Source: Rhodospirillaceae bacterium TMED167 (GTDB lineage: Bacteria; Pseudomonadota; Alphaproteobacteria; Rhodospirillales_A; UBA2165). Taken from it: a DNA stretch of 5,470 bases. The stretch is from assembly GCA_002170915.1 (NCBI GenBank), contig NHHQ01000052.1:13847-19316 (forward strand), read 5' to 3'. The notes beneath the pieces were generated by a model, which saw only the letters and a list, made by a program, of their open reading frames with translations, was not told the origin of the DNA and did not search any database. Numbering within the stretch: the first letter of the stretch is position 1; every line of letters begins with the position of its first letter. The translations under genes were made by a program, and so were the position numbers. Below are positions 1 through 5,309 of this stretch, in pieces.

Positions 1-270
1 GTCGTCAACAACAACAGCGCCGGGAACCAGTCCAAGACCGGTTTCGACCGTGCCTATGGCGGGAAGCAGACGGAAAAGGCACGCGAGATCTGGAACTTCA
101 CCCATGTGAACTTTGCCAACGTGGCCAACGAAATCGGCGCCTTGGGTATTCGGGTGGAAAAACCAGGCGACTTCAAGTCCGCGCTTGATCAGGGCCTCAG
201 CGCCGGCCGACCTGTCGTCATTGACGTGGTCACCGATGTTGATGCCATTGCTCCCGTTGCGGTGATTTAG
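1..270 (+). CDS. ThDP-dependent enzyme, C-terminal fragment (acetolactate synthase / 2-oxoacid decarboxylase superfamily)
   Basis: The reading frame is open from the first base and ends at TAG 268-270, giving the last 89 residues of a protein that starts before the window. It opens with VVNNNSAGNQ, which fits the NN end of the ThDP/Mg2+ binding motif (GDG-x(24-27)-NN); the GDG half would lie just outside. Later come NFANVANEIGALGIRVE and GRPVVIDVVTD, the usual closing pattern of the TPP_enzyme_C domain: an 'A..fGa.g.rVe' helix, then a Pro/Val-rich strand ending in an acidic VxTD. Family members (acetolactate synthase, benzoylformate decarboxylase, oxalyl-CoA decarboxylase, sulfoacetaldehyde acetyltransferase) break or form C-C bonds next to a carbonyl through a ThDP adduct in the cytoplasm. 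The fragment lacks the substrate-binding regions, so the reaction cannot be named. It lies 88 nt upstream of, and on the same strand as, the alpha/beta hydrolase. Confidence 0.85.
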   Translation, partial: VVNNNSAGNQSKTGFDRAYGGKQTEKAREIWNFTHVNFANVANEIGALGIRVEKPGDFKSALDQGLSAGRPVVIDVVTDVDAIAPVAVI

Positions 271-358
271 AGGGTGCCACCACCCAACCTCCTGGAAACC
301 CGGGCCTATCAGGCTCGGCAACCCGGGAGCTAATGCGTAACGATCAGAAACCGTCCAA
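271..358 (+). other. Intergenic gap with two potential stem-loops
   Basis: This 88-nt spacer separates two same-strand genes. It can form a small hairpin, GGGTG-CCAC-CACCC (272-285), and a stronger one, CCGGGCCT-ATC-AGGCTCGG (300-318), with 8 pairs including one G-T. The octamer AACCCGGG occurs twice (297-304 and 320-327), so an alternative CCCGGG/CCCGGG pairing would compete with the second hairpin. No T-tract follows, so this is not a classical Rho-independent terminator. It may be an mRNA-processing or attenuating structure, or simply GC-rich spacer. No convincing promoter is visible here, so read-through from the ThDP gene into the hydrolase is the simplest model. Confidence 0.4.
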
Positions 359-1435
359 ATGGGGCCTCAGATGGCACGCGATGCAAAAATTGAAGACGTA
401 ACCGGGCGATGGGCGCCTCGTTTTATCTCCAATGGCGTGCCCCTGACGGATTATCAGGAGGTTACCGGGTCACTCGAGACCTGGGAAGATTGGTGCAAGG
501 CATGGGCCGGGCGAGCCGCCGTGCATGAAGCCATGGGCCGGGAAGCGCTCGACGCCGGCCACACCGTCAGCGCTGCTCAGCACCTGGATACGGCAGGGGT
601 GCTCTATCATTTTGCTAAATTTGTCTTCGTGAACGATATGGATCAGCTCCGTACCACCCACAAGAAAGCGGTCGCCTGCCGAACCCTGGCGTTGCCGTAT
701 CTGGATCCGCCGGGCGAGCGCGTCGCCATCCCCTACGGTGGCAGCCACTTATACGGTATTCTCCGCAAACCCCCGGGCATCGTCCGCCCACCCGTGGTCA
801 TCTTGTGCATGGGCATGGATTCGGCGAAGGAAGAGATGAACTCCAACGAGATGCATTTCCTAAAACGGGGCATGGCAACACTGACCTTCGATGGGCCCGG
901 CCAGGGGGAAGGGGAATACGACTTCCCCATCACGCCGGAATATGAAAAGCCAGTGGGGGCGGTTCTGGGGTTTATCGACACGCGCGATGACATCGATGGC
1001 ACGCACATTGGCATTTGGGGTGTCAGTTTTGGCGGCTACTACGCCCCTCGCGCGCTGGCTTATCACCCACGCATCCGAGCGTGTATTGCGATTTCAGGAC
1101 CGTTTGAATTCTTCAGTCACGTTCGGGGTCGTGGTGGGCTCACGGACGTGTTCACTCGGCGCAGCCATGCCGCCACCCATGAAGAGACTTTGGCCGTCGC
1201 CAAACGGGTCGATATGTCGGACGCAGTAAAAAAAATTACCCAGCCCCTCTTCGTGGTTGCCGGCGAGCACGACACCCTGACCCCGCCAGCGCATCAAAAG
1301 CGGCTCGTGGAGGAAACCCAGGGCGCGGCGGTATATTGCTATCTGCAAGGCGGCAATCACTGCGCCAATAATCTGCGCCACAAATATTCCCCTCAATCCG
1401 CCGACTGGATGGCGGGACATTTAAAGGCCCAATAG
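359..1435 (+). CDS. Alpha/beta hydrolase, 2,6-dihydropseudooxynicotine hydrolase / FrsA / Ayg1-like
   Basis: A 358-residue cytoplasmic hydrolase with no signal peptide. Residues 1-125 form a helical N-terminal region typical of this group, followed by an alpha/beta-hydrolase core. The nucleophile elbow is GVSFGG with Ser223, the acid is Asp305 in AGEHDTLTPP, and the base is His334 in GGNHCANN. MGMDSAKEE (151-159) and TLTFDGPGQGEGE (174-186) match the oxyanion and core strands of the family. From memory, the Arthrobacter 2,6-dihydropseudooxynicotine hydrolase (about 367 aa; Ser217, Asp300, His329, Glu148) has nearly the same spacing; its Glu148 aligns with Asp154 here. Relatives hydrolyse C-C bonds in beta-diketone-like compounds, or act as esterases. 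The frame is open only from 341, so the start is ATG 359 or ATG 371. Neither has a strong ribosome binding site; GGGG at 361-364 could serve 371, giving 354 aa. The substrate is unknown; the ThDP neighbour fits C-C bond chemistry. Confidence 0.85.
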   Translation: MGPQMARDAKIEDVTGRWAPRFISNGVPLTDYQEVTGSLETWEDWCKAWAGRAAVHEAMGREALDAGHTVSAAQHLDTAGVLYHFAKFVFVNDMDQLRTTHKKAVACRTLALPYLDPPGERVAIPYGGSHLYGILRKPPGIVRPPVVILCMGMDSAKEEMNSNEMHFLKRGMATLTFDGPGQGEGEYDFPITPEYEKPVGAVLGFIDTRDDIDGTHIGIWGVSFGGYYAPRALAYHPRIRACIAISGPFEFFSHVRGRGGLTDVFTRRSHAATHEETLAVAKRVDMSDAVKKITQPLFVVAGEHDTLTPPAHQKRLVEETQGAAVYCYLQGGNHCANNLRHKYSPQSADWMAGHLKAQ

Positions 1436-1466
1436 CGGGACCTCGTCCAAAATGTCCATAATTGGA
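1436..1466. other. Convergent gene junction, weak inverted repeat
   Basis: Only 31 nt separate the stop codons of the + strand hydrolase and the - strand TetR gene. The junction holds GGAC-CTC-GTCC (1438-1448) and TCCAA-N11-TTGGA (1446-1466), which overlap and so exclude each other. Neither is followed by a T-run on either strand. Transcription from the two arms therefore probably overlaps or ends by another mechanism. Confidence 0.25.
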
Positions 1467-2081
1467 TTAACTCTCCGCGCCCGCAAGAAACACATCCGCG
1501 ATGGCTGCGGACGTCCGGGCAAGACTGACGTCATCCCCCACATAATATTGCGCGGCATTACACTGCGTGATCAGCATCAAGGCTGCAAGCTCACAGTCCA
1601 GGCCTGGCTTCAGGTCGCCCGCCGCGACCCCGCTCTCCAGCAGCAGGCGGAACAACATGTCATATTCCCCCGTGAGACGGCCCAACTCCTGACGCCGGCC
1701 GGCGGGTAAATAGCGGCGCTCCCGTTGGAAGGATTTGATGTAATTGGGGATCGTGAGCACGGGTTCGATATGCGCCCAGATGGCATCGCGAATTTTATCC
1801 CGGGTCGCGCCGCCCCCGTCTAGGATCGCTTGCAGCCGCTCCAGATATCCAGCTGTCCCGATTCGGCATATTTCCTCGAGCGCTTCGTCCTTTGACGCGA
1901 AATAATAGTAAAGACTGGGCTGAGCGACCCCCAGCTCACCAGCGATGTCCGTGGTGGAGGCCCCATGATAGCCTTTACGCGCGATTACAGCGGCAGCGGC
2001 ATCCAGCACCTCCTGCTGGCGGTGGCGGTATTTTTGCTTTTTCCCCCTTTTCAGGAGCGGGGCATGGCCTCCTTCTGGCAT
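1467..2081 (-). CDS. TetR/AcrR-family transcriptional repressor
   Basis: A 204-residue protein, the usual TetR length. A basic N-terminus (KRGKKQKYRHR, 11-21) leads into the DNA-binding domain: QQEVLDAAAAVIARKGYHGA (22-41), then the helix-turn-helix TTDIAGELGVAQPSLYYYF (43-61) and the characteristic SKDEAL (63-68). Residues from about 75 on form the helical ligand-binding and dimerisation domain, which includes SFQRERRYLPAGRRQELGRL (117-136). This resembles the C-terminal domains of TetR proteins that control lipid or CoA-thioester catabolism, but I cannot place it in a subfamily. The ATG at 2081 is chosen because it has GGAGGA upstream and gives normal length. A further upstream ATG at 2180 would add 33 non-family residues and overlap the ligase gene. 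It begins 5 nt after the ligase stop, so it is the last gene of the operon and probably represses its own promoter, with a pathway acyl-CoA or acid as a likely inducer (inference). Confidence 0.92.
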   Translation of the reverse strand: MPEGGHAPLLKRGKKQKYRHRQQEVLDAAAAVIARKGYHGASTTDIAGELGVAQPSLYYYFASKDEALEEICRIGTAGYLERLQAILDGGGATRDKIRDAIWAHIEPVLTIPNYIKSFQRERRYLPAGRRQELGRLTGEYDMLFRLLLESGVAAGDLKPGLDCELAALMLITQCNAAQYYVGDDVSLARTSAAIADVFLAGAES

Positions 2082-2086
2082 CGGCC

Positions 2087-4033
2087 CTAGTCCTCCAGAA
2101 GCGCAGCCAGTTTTCCTTTGATCACCTTGCGGGTGGGCGTTAGGGGCATATCTTTGACGGTTTCTAACCGCTCTGGCCATTTGTTCTTGGAGATATTTTG
2201 CGCCGCGAGAAAAGCCGTGATTTCAGCTAGGTCCGTGGTTTCACCGGAAACCAGCTGAACGAAACAACAGGCCCGTTCGCCTAACTTTTCGTCCTCCATG
2301 GGCACGATAGCCGTCATGGCCACCTTGGGATGGGTAAAAATAATTTCCTCGATGTCCGCCGGATTATACTTTACCCCGCCGCGGTTAATGATGTCTTTGA
2401 TGCGGCCCGTAATGGTGAGATTGCCCTGACCGTCAATGGTAGCAAGGTCGCCGGTCCGAAACCAGCCCTCGCACGTGAAGGCTTCCGCATTGGCATCCGG
2501 ATTGTTGAGATAGCCCGGAAAAACAGACGCACCCCGAACCTGCAGCTCCCCTTCCTCATTAGCGGAGAGCTGCGCACCGGTCTCGGCCGACACCACGCGG
2601 ACCTCATTGCCAGGCGCGGCGGGGCCGGCGGACCGGGTCGCGGTTTCCACATCCATACCAGGGCGCGAGAACGTGCCAGCAGCGAGCTCGGTCATGCCCC
2701 AGAGCTGGCACAACGCGCTGCCGGTTTGCTCGCCCCAATATGTCATCACGTCCGGCGGACTATAGGCGCCGGAGAAAACCGAATATTTTACAGAGGAAAA
2801 ATCATGGCTCTGGAGAATGTCCGTGCCCCTATAAGCGGCCGCATGAGCCGGTCCCATGAAAATCGCGGTAGTCTGTGTAGCCTCCACCACACGGGCCAGA
2901 TCGGGGGGCGAAAAGGCCGGCAGCATGACCATGGCCGCGCCGGCAGCAAATGCGCAGTTGATATTATAAAGGCCATAGAGATGACTTAATGGTGCGGCAG
3001 ACAACACCCGATCGTCTTCAATCATCTCGAATTCAGGCGCACAAAGCCGGCCGTGGCCCAGCATGTTCTGATAAGTGAGCGGCACGCCTTTGGGGTTAGA
3101 TGTGGTACCGGAGGTGTATAATAGAAGATAAGGATCGGATCCGACCGGCGGATTGCCAATTACGGGTTTGCCCTCCTGCAACAAACTGCTAAAGGTTACT
3201 GCTCCCTCAGGGGCCTCCGGGCCGAGGACAATGACATCTTTCAAGGTTGTGGAATTGGCTTTAAATCCTGTCATCACCTGCGCCGTTGGAAACTCCTTAA
3301 AATCCGGCAAACAGACAACCGCCCGGGCCCCGGAATGGGTCAAGAAAAATTCGATGTCCGTCTTGCCATATGGCATGTGGATGGTTTGCATGACCCCACC
3401 GAACGCGGAAATCGCCACATGGGCGACCATAAATTCAGGAACATTGGGTAACTGAACCGCCACCACATCCCCTTTCATCAGACCCAGCCCCATGAGGCCG
3501 TTGGTAAGCTGATCGACCCTATCTTTAAGGTCGACCCAGGTGATGATATCGGTTTCCGTGATAATTGCGGGCGCCTCCGGACGCTCCGCCGCATGGCCGT
3601 TCAGCCATTGGATTAAAGTGTCATTCTTCCAATAGCCTTGCTCCAGGTAGTGCTGAGCGCGCTCCGGATGAAATGTAAGAGACTCTCTCAACGCCATGTT
3701 TTCTTCCCTGATCTTTAGCCGTTCTGCCGGATGCTGATATTCATTCGCTTTCCAGCGTTTGCCGCCGCCCAGATGAAAAAGCCGGCGGTGTAAATCAATG
3801 CGATGGTATTTGCGTTCAACAAACACGCGGACCACGCCAACCTGTTCAGGCAGCAGTCCAATTCGCGCAGCAATTTCATCATCTGTCAGCCCAGTGATTT
3901 CCCTCTGTCTTTCGATTTCCTCGAAATTGAGTTCCCGAACAGCATCACCCCGTCGGCTCTGTTTGTTGAGACTAAGCTTGAAGATGATCTCGCCATAAGT
4001 TTCGATCATCTGCTGGGTTACGCCATAAGACAT
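2087..4033 (-). CDS. AMP-forming acyl-CoA ligase with an N-terminal HTH-like extension (cyclohexanecarboxylate-CoA ligase-like)
   Basis: A 648-residue member of the ANL superfamily, which makes acyl-AMP from a carboxylic acid and ATP and transfers the acyl group to CoA. Core motifs are in order: P-loop YTSGTTSNPKGV (306-317), LWGMTE (444-449), GWFRTGDL (523-530), hinge GRIKDIINRGG (543-553) and the C-terminal PLTPTRKVIKGKL (630-642) with catalytic Lys636. The last motif normally reads GK; here Arg635 replaces Gly. Relatives are about 540 aa, and that body starts near residue 113 (MALRESLTFHPERAQHYL). Residues 1-112 are extra and include LTDDEIAARIGLLPEQVGVV (49-68), which looks like a helix-turn-helix, followed by a basic His/Arg-rich stretch (72-96). 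The overall style recalls cyclohexanecarboxylate-CoA ligase (AliA) and aryl-acid ligases; the substrate is not readable. ATG 4033 has a strong ribosome binding site and lies 3 nt after the Fe-S gene's stop. ATG 3697 is a plausible second start. Confidence 0.9.
   Translation of the reverse strand: MSYGVTQQMIETYGEIIFKLSLNKQSRRGDAVRELNFEEIERQREITGLTDDEIAARIGLLPEQVGVVRVFVERKYHRIDLHRRLFHLGGGKRWKANEYQHPAERLKIREENMALRESLTFHPERAQHYLEQGYWKNDTLIQWLNGHAAERPEAPAIITETDIITWVDLKDRVDQLTNGLMGLGLMKGDVVAVQLPNVPEFMVAHVAISAFGGVMQTIHMPYGKTDIEFFLTHSGARAVVCLPDFKEFPTAQVMTGFKANSTTLKDVIVLGPEAPEGAVTFSSLLQEGKPVIGNPPVGSDPYLLLYTSGTTSNPKGVPLTYQNMLGHGRLCAPEFEMIEDDRVLSAAPLSHLYGLYNINCAFAAGAAMVMLPAFSPPDLARVVEATQTTAIFMGPAHAAAYRGTDILQSHDFSSVKYSVFSGAYSPPDVMTYWGEQTGSALCQLWGMTELAAGTFSRPGMDVETATRSAGPAAPGNEVRVVSAETGAQLSANEEGELQVRGASVFPGYLNNPDANAEAFTCEGWFRTGDLATIDGQGNLTITGRIKDIINRGGVKYNPADIEEIIFTHPKVAMTAIVPMEDEKLGERACCFVQLVSGETTDLAEITAFLAAQNISKNKWPERLETVKDMPLTPTRKVIKGKLAALLED
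2091..2096 (-). promoter_or_regulatory. Ribosome binding site of the TetR gene
   Basis: On the - strand this reads GGAGGA, 9 nt before ATG 2081. It overlaps the 3' end of the ligase gene. It decides the start in favour of 2081 over the longer ATG 2180 version and allows translational coupling with the ligase. Confidence 0.75.
3695..3709 (-). promoter_or_regulatory. Possible internal translation start inside the CoA ligase gene
   Basis: On the - strand AGGGAAG (3703-3709) lies 5 nt before an in-frame ATG (3697-3695). Starting there would give a 536-residue ligase, close to the ordinary family length and without the N-terminal extension. The purine run is a weaker match to anti-SD than the one at 4040-4046, so this may be chance or a relic of a gene fusion. 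Confidence 0.35.
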
Positions 4034-4036
4034 GGA

Positions 4037-4996
4037 TCACCCCTCCGATCCAGCGGGGGCACCCTGTTCGGCAAGGGCCTGGGCTTCTGCCTCCATTACC
4101 TTTTGCCGCATACCGCCCTTACGCGCGACCGCCGTCGCCATGACGGAAGATTGAGTGATGGGACAGACCCGCATGCATTCATAACAAAGGCTTAGCAGTT
4201 CTCCCGCGCCGATCGAGAGCTTGTACCAAATCATCTGATTTTCCGGAGAATGAACGGCCATACCTCGCTCAATGGGGTCTTTGGCATCCATCATGTCCAG
4301 GAGCACGTTGGGAATCGCCTCATATTGCTGAGACATGGCGGCGCAGGAATGTGAGTCATAATGCATTTCCGCGAGCTTTCCGTTCTCGTCGACAGAACCA
4401 GAGAGGCAGTCCACCGGACAGAAACGCATACAGGGTGTCTGGCCGGATTGTTCATAGAGTTTTACGCATGACGGATGAGGGCACGGATTGTCTGCCATCG
4501 GAGTGTCAGGTGGAAGCTCCATCTCGGTAAAAACCGAAGCATAATACATCATGCCGAATTCCGGATGAAGCAGAATATCCCCAGCCATAGATCGGGCGCC
4601 GATACCGGCAAGCTCAGCATGTAGCTTTAGACTTTGCATGGGCGTCCGGGCGCCTTTTTCAGGGTCCATGTCTGGGGGACAAAATATTGCGCGTTTCTGG
4701 TATTTTTTTTCAATGAAAAAAGCGAGTCCGTAGGCCGCCTTATAAGCCGCCGTTTCTGTGTCCCCAATGTACGCAAGCGTCCGGGCATCAGCCGCCCATG
4801 CGCCTTGTGTCCCACCACCAACGCCGATGGAAATCACAGACTTGGCACGTGGAAAAATATCCCGAGGGCCATAGCCTGGCGGGGCAATCTTCTCAACCAG
4901 GTCCACATCCACAACACCAAATGCTAAAACCCCCTTTTTCTGCGTGTAGGCACGCATGGCTTCTTTGGCTTCACCGGGATCAATTGTGATGCTCAT
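4037..4996 (-). CDS. QueG / reductive-dehalogenase-like iron-sulfur protein
   Basis: A 319-residue cytoplasmic protein with no signal peptide. AGIGARSMAGDILLHPEFG (130-148) followed by FTEMELPPDTP (156-166) matches the core of epoxyqueuosine reductase QueG and RdhA reductive dehalogenases (typically 'AGLGW.GK..LL...FG...LG...TDLEL.PD'). Cysteines for two [4Fe-4S] clusters follow: Cys172-x4-Cys177-x11-Cys189-x3-Cys193-Pro, then Cys197, Cys218, and Cys271-x2-Cys274-x3-Cys278-Pro. The usual first motif is CxxCxxCxxxCP, so its front half is stretched here. The residue aligning with the QueG catalytic Asp (in VDT.P) appears to be Arg117, and the C-terminal HEAT-like part of longer QueG proteins is absent. 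Epoxyqueuosine reduction is therefore unlikely; an electron-transfer or reductive catabolic role, with or without a corrinoid, is more likely. It is the first gene of the operon, with its own promoter and a strong ribosome binding site. The family assignment is solid; the function is not known. Confidence 0.85.
   Translation of the reverse strand: MSITIDPGEAKEAMRAYTQKKGVLAFGVVDVDLVEKIAPPGYGPRDIFPRAKSVISIGVGGGTQGAWAADARTLAYIGDTETAAYKAAYGLAFFIEKKYQKRAIFCPPDMDPEKGARTPMQSLKLHAELAGIGARSMAGDILLHPEFGMMYYASVFTEMELPPDTPMADNPCPHPSCVKLYEQSGQTPCMRFCPVDCLSGSVDENGKLAEMHYDSHSCAAMSQQYEAIPNVLLDMMDAKDPIERGMAVHSPENQMIWYKLSIGAGELLSLCYECMRVCPITQSSVMATAVARKGGMRQKVMEAEAQALAEQGAPAGSEG
4040..4046 (-). promoter_or_regulatory. 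Ribosome binding site of the CoA ligase gene
   Basis: On the - strand this reads GGAGGGG, 6 nt before ATG 4033. It lies within the last codons of the Fe-S protein gene. It supports 4033 as a real start, and therefore the N-terminal extension as translated protein. Confidence 0.75.
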
Positions 4997-5003
4997 AACA
5001 GAT

Positions 5004-5011
5004 CTCCTCCT
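5004..5011 (-). promoter_or_regulatory. Ribosome binding site of the Fe-S protein gene
   Basis: On the - strand this reads AGGAGGAG, 7 nt before ATG 4996. It is the best ribosome binding site in the window and fixes the start of the operon's first gene. Confidence 0.85.
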
Positions 5012-5020
5012 GCATTGCGG

Positions 5021-5048
5021 ATTATAGGCGTCGAGCGCGTATTTTCAA
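5021..5048 (-). promoter_or_regulatory. Sigma70-like promoter of the Fe-S / CoA ligase / TetR operon
   Basis: On the - strand TTGAAA (5048-5043), a 16-nt spacer and a perfect TATAAT (5026-5021) precede the operon. Transcription would start near 5014, leaving a leader of under 20 nt before ATG 4996, mostly ribosome binding site. There is no room for a riboswitch, including a cobalamin one. A near-consensus promoter suggests that control comes mainly from a repressor. Confidence 0.6.
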
Positions 5049-5053
5049 TAATA

Positions 5054-5078
5054 CTATAGAATTTAGGAATTTTTATAG
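5054..5078. promoter_or_regulatory. Candidate operator: 25-bp near-palindrome upstream of the operon promoter
   Basis: The arms CTATAGAA (5054-5061) and TTTTATAG (5071-5078) are inverted repeats. Over the whole 25 bp, 9 of 12 symmetric pairs match around a centre at 5066. It ends 5 bp from the -35 box. The size and symmetry suit a TetR-type dimer, but the segment is very AT-rich, where chance palindromes are common, and it lies upstream of the -35 rather than across the promoter. It also contains a direct repeat GAATTT at 5059-5064 and 5067-5072. Confidence 0.35.
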
Positions 5079-5243
5079 ATTTATCGGCAACAAACACTTC
5101 ATCTGATGCAAATGGTGGATGAAATGGACACAAATTCAGAAAATGTGATTAGCCATCGTGATCTTGATACGCGGGAATTTTAGCAAAACTTGTAACAATA
5201 CTTGGGCACCCTAATAATTGCTCGTTACTGCTCGAACGTTGTT

Positions 5244-5289
5244 TTGATCGTTAATTTGTTGGACGCTATCCTATTTATTCTCGCATAAT
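5244..5289 (+). promoter_or_regulatory. Weak promoter candidates for the receiver-domain gene
   Basis: Two imperfect sigma70-like options face right: TTGATC (5244-5249)-N17-TATCCT (5267-5272), and TTGGAC (5259-5264)-N19-CATAAT (5284-5289). The first has correct spacing but poor boxes; the second has better boxes and a long spacer. Either would give a short leader to ATG 5310 or ATG 5331. Confidence 0.25.
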
Positions 5290-5309
5290 ATAGGACCATC
5301 ATATCCAAA

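Larger units (their letters stand above)
4997..5309. other. AT-rich divergent intergenic region
   Basis: About 310 nt lie between the - strand operon and the + strand receiver-domain gene. The part 5041-5100 has only 14 G/C out of 60, far below the surrounding genes. It holds the operon promoter (5021-5048) and the near-palindrome (5054-5078). Smaller symmetric elements are CATC-T-GATG (5100-5108), TTCATC-N14-GATGAA (5098-5123) and CGTT-N8-AACG (5223-5238). I see no tRNA, no terminator and no convincing small gene in it. Confidence 0.6.

Noticed and set aside
300..327. Rho-independent terminator after the ThDP enzyme gene
   Set aside because: The hairpin is GC-rich, but no T-tract follows it; the next bases are CAACCCGGG.
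1452..1709. Open frame of 85 codons on the + strand just after the hydrolase gene
   Set aside because: It is antisense to the C-terminal domain of the TetR protein, has no good ribosome binding site, and resembles no protein I know.
2082..2180. Longer version of the TetR protein starting at ATG 2180 (237 aa)
   Set aside because: It would overlap the ligase gene by about 90 nt and add 33 residues unlike any TetR N-terminus, while ATG 2081 has a GGAGGA site at 9 nt and gives standard length.
2330..2989. Open frame of 219 codons on the + strand inside the CoA ligase gene
   Set aside because: It lies wholly antisense to a gene with complete ANL-family motifs; its translation is low-complexity and rich in Arg/Gly/Ala with no recognisable domain, as expected of a shadow frame in GC-rich DNA.
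3803..4195. Open frame of 130 codons on the + strand spanning the ligase / Fe-S gene junction
   Set aside because: It is antisense to two well-supported genes and their ribosome binding site, and its translation shows no domain-like pattern.
4634..4989. Open frames on the + strand opposite the start of the Fe-S protein gene
   Set aside because: They mirror a gene whose protein has strong family motifs and a strong promoter and ribosome binding site on the other strand.
4997..5020. Cobalamin riboswitch ahead of the QueG-like gene
   Set aside because: The predicted leader is under 20 nt and consists mostly of the ribosome binding site; no B12-box-like sequence was seen.
5138..5162. CRP/FNR-like site around TGTGATTAGCCATCGTGAT
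   Set aside because: Only one half resembles TGTGA; the second half is a direct GTGAT repeat rather than the inverted TCACA.
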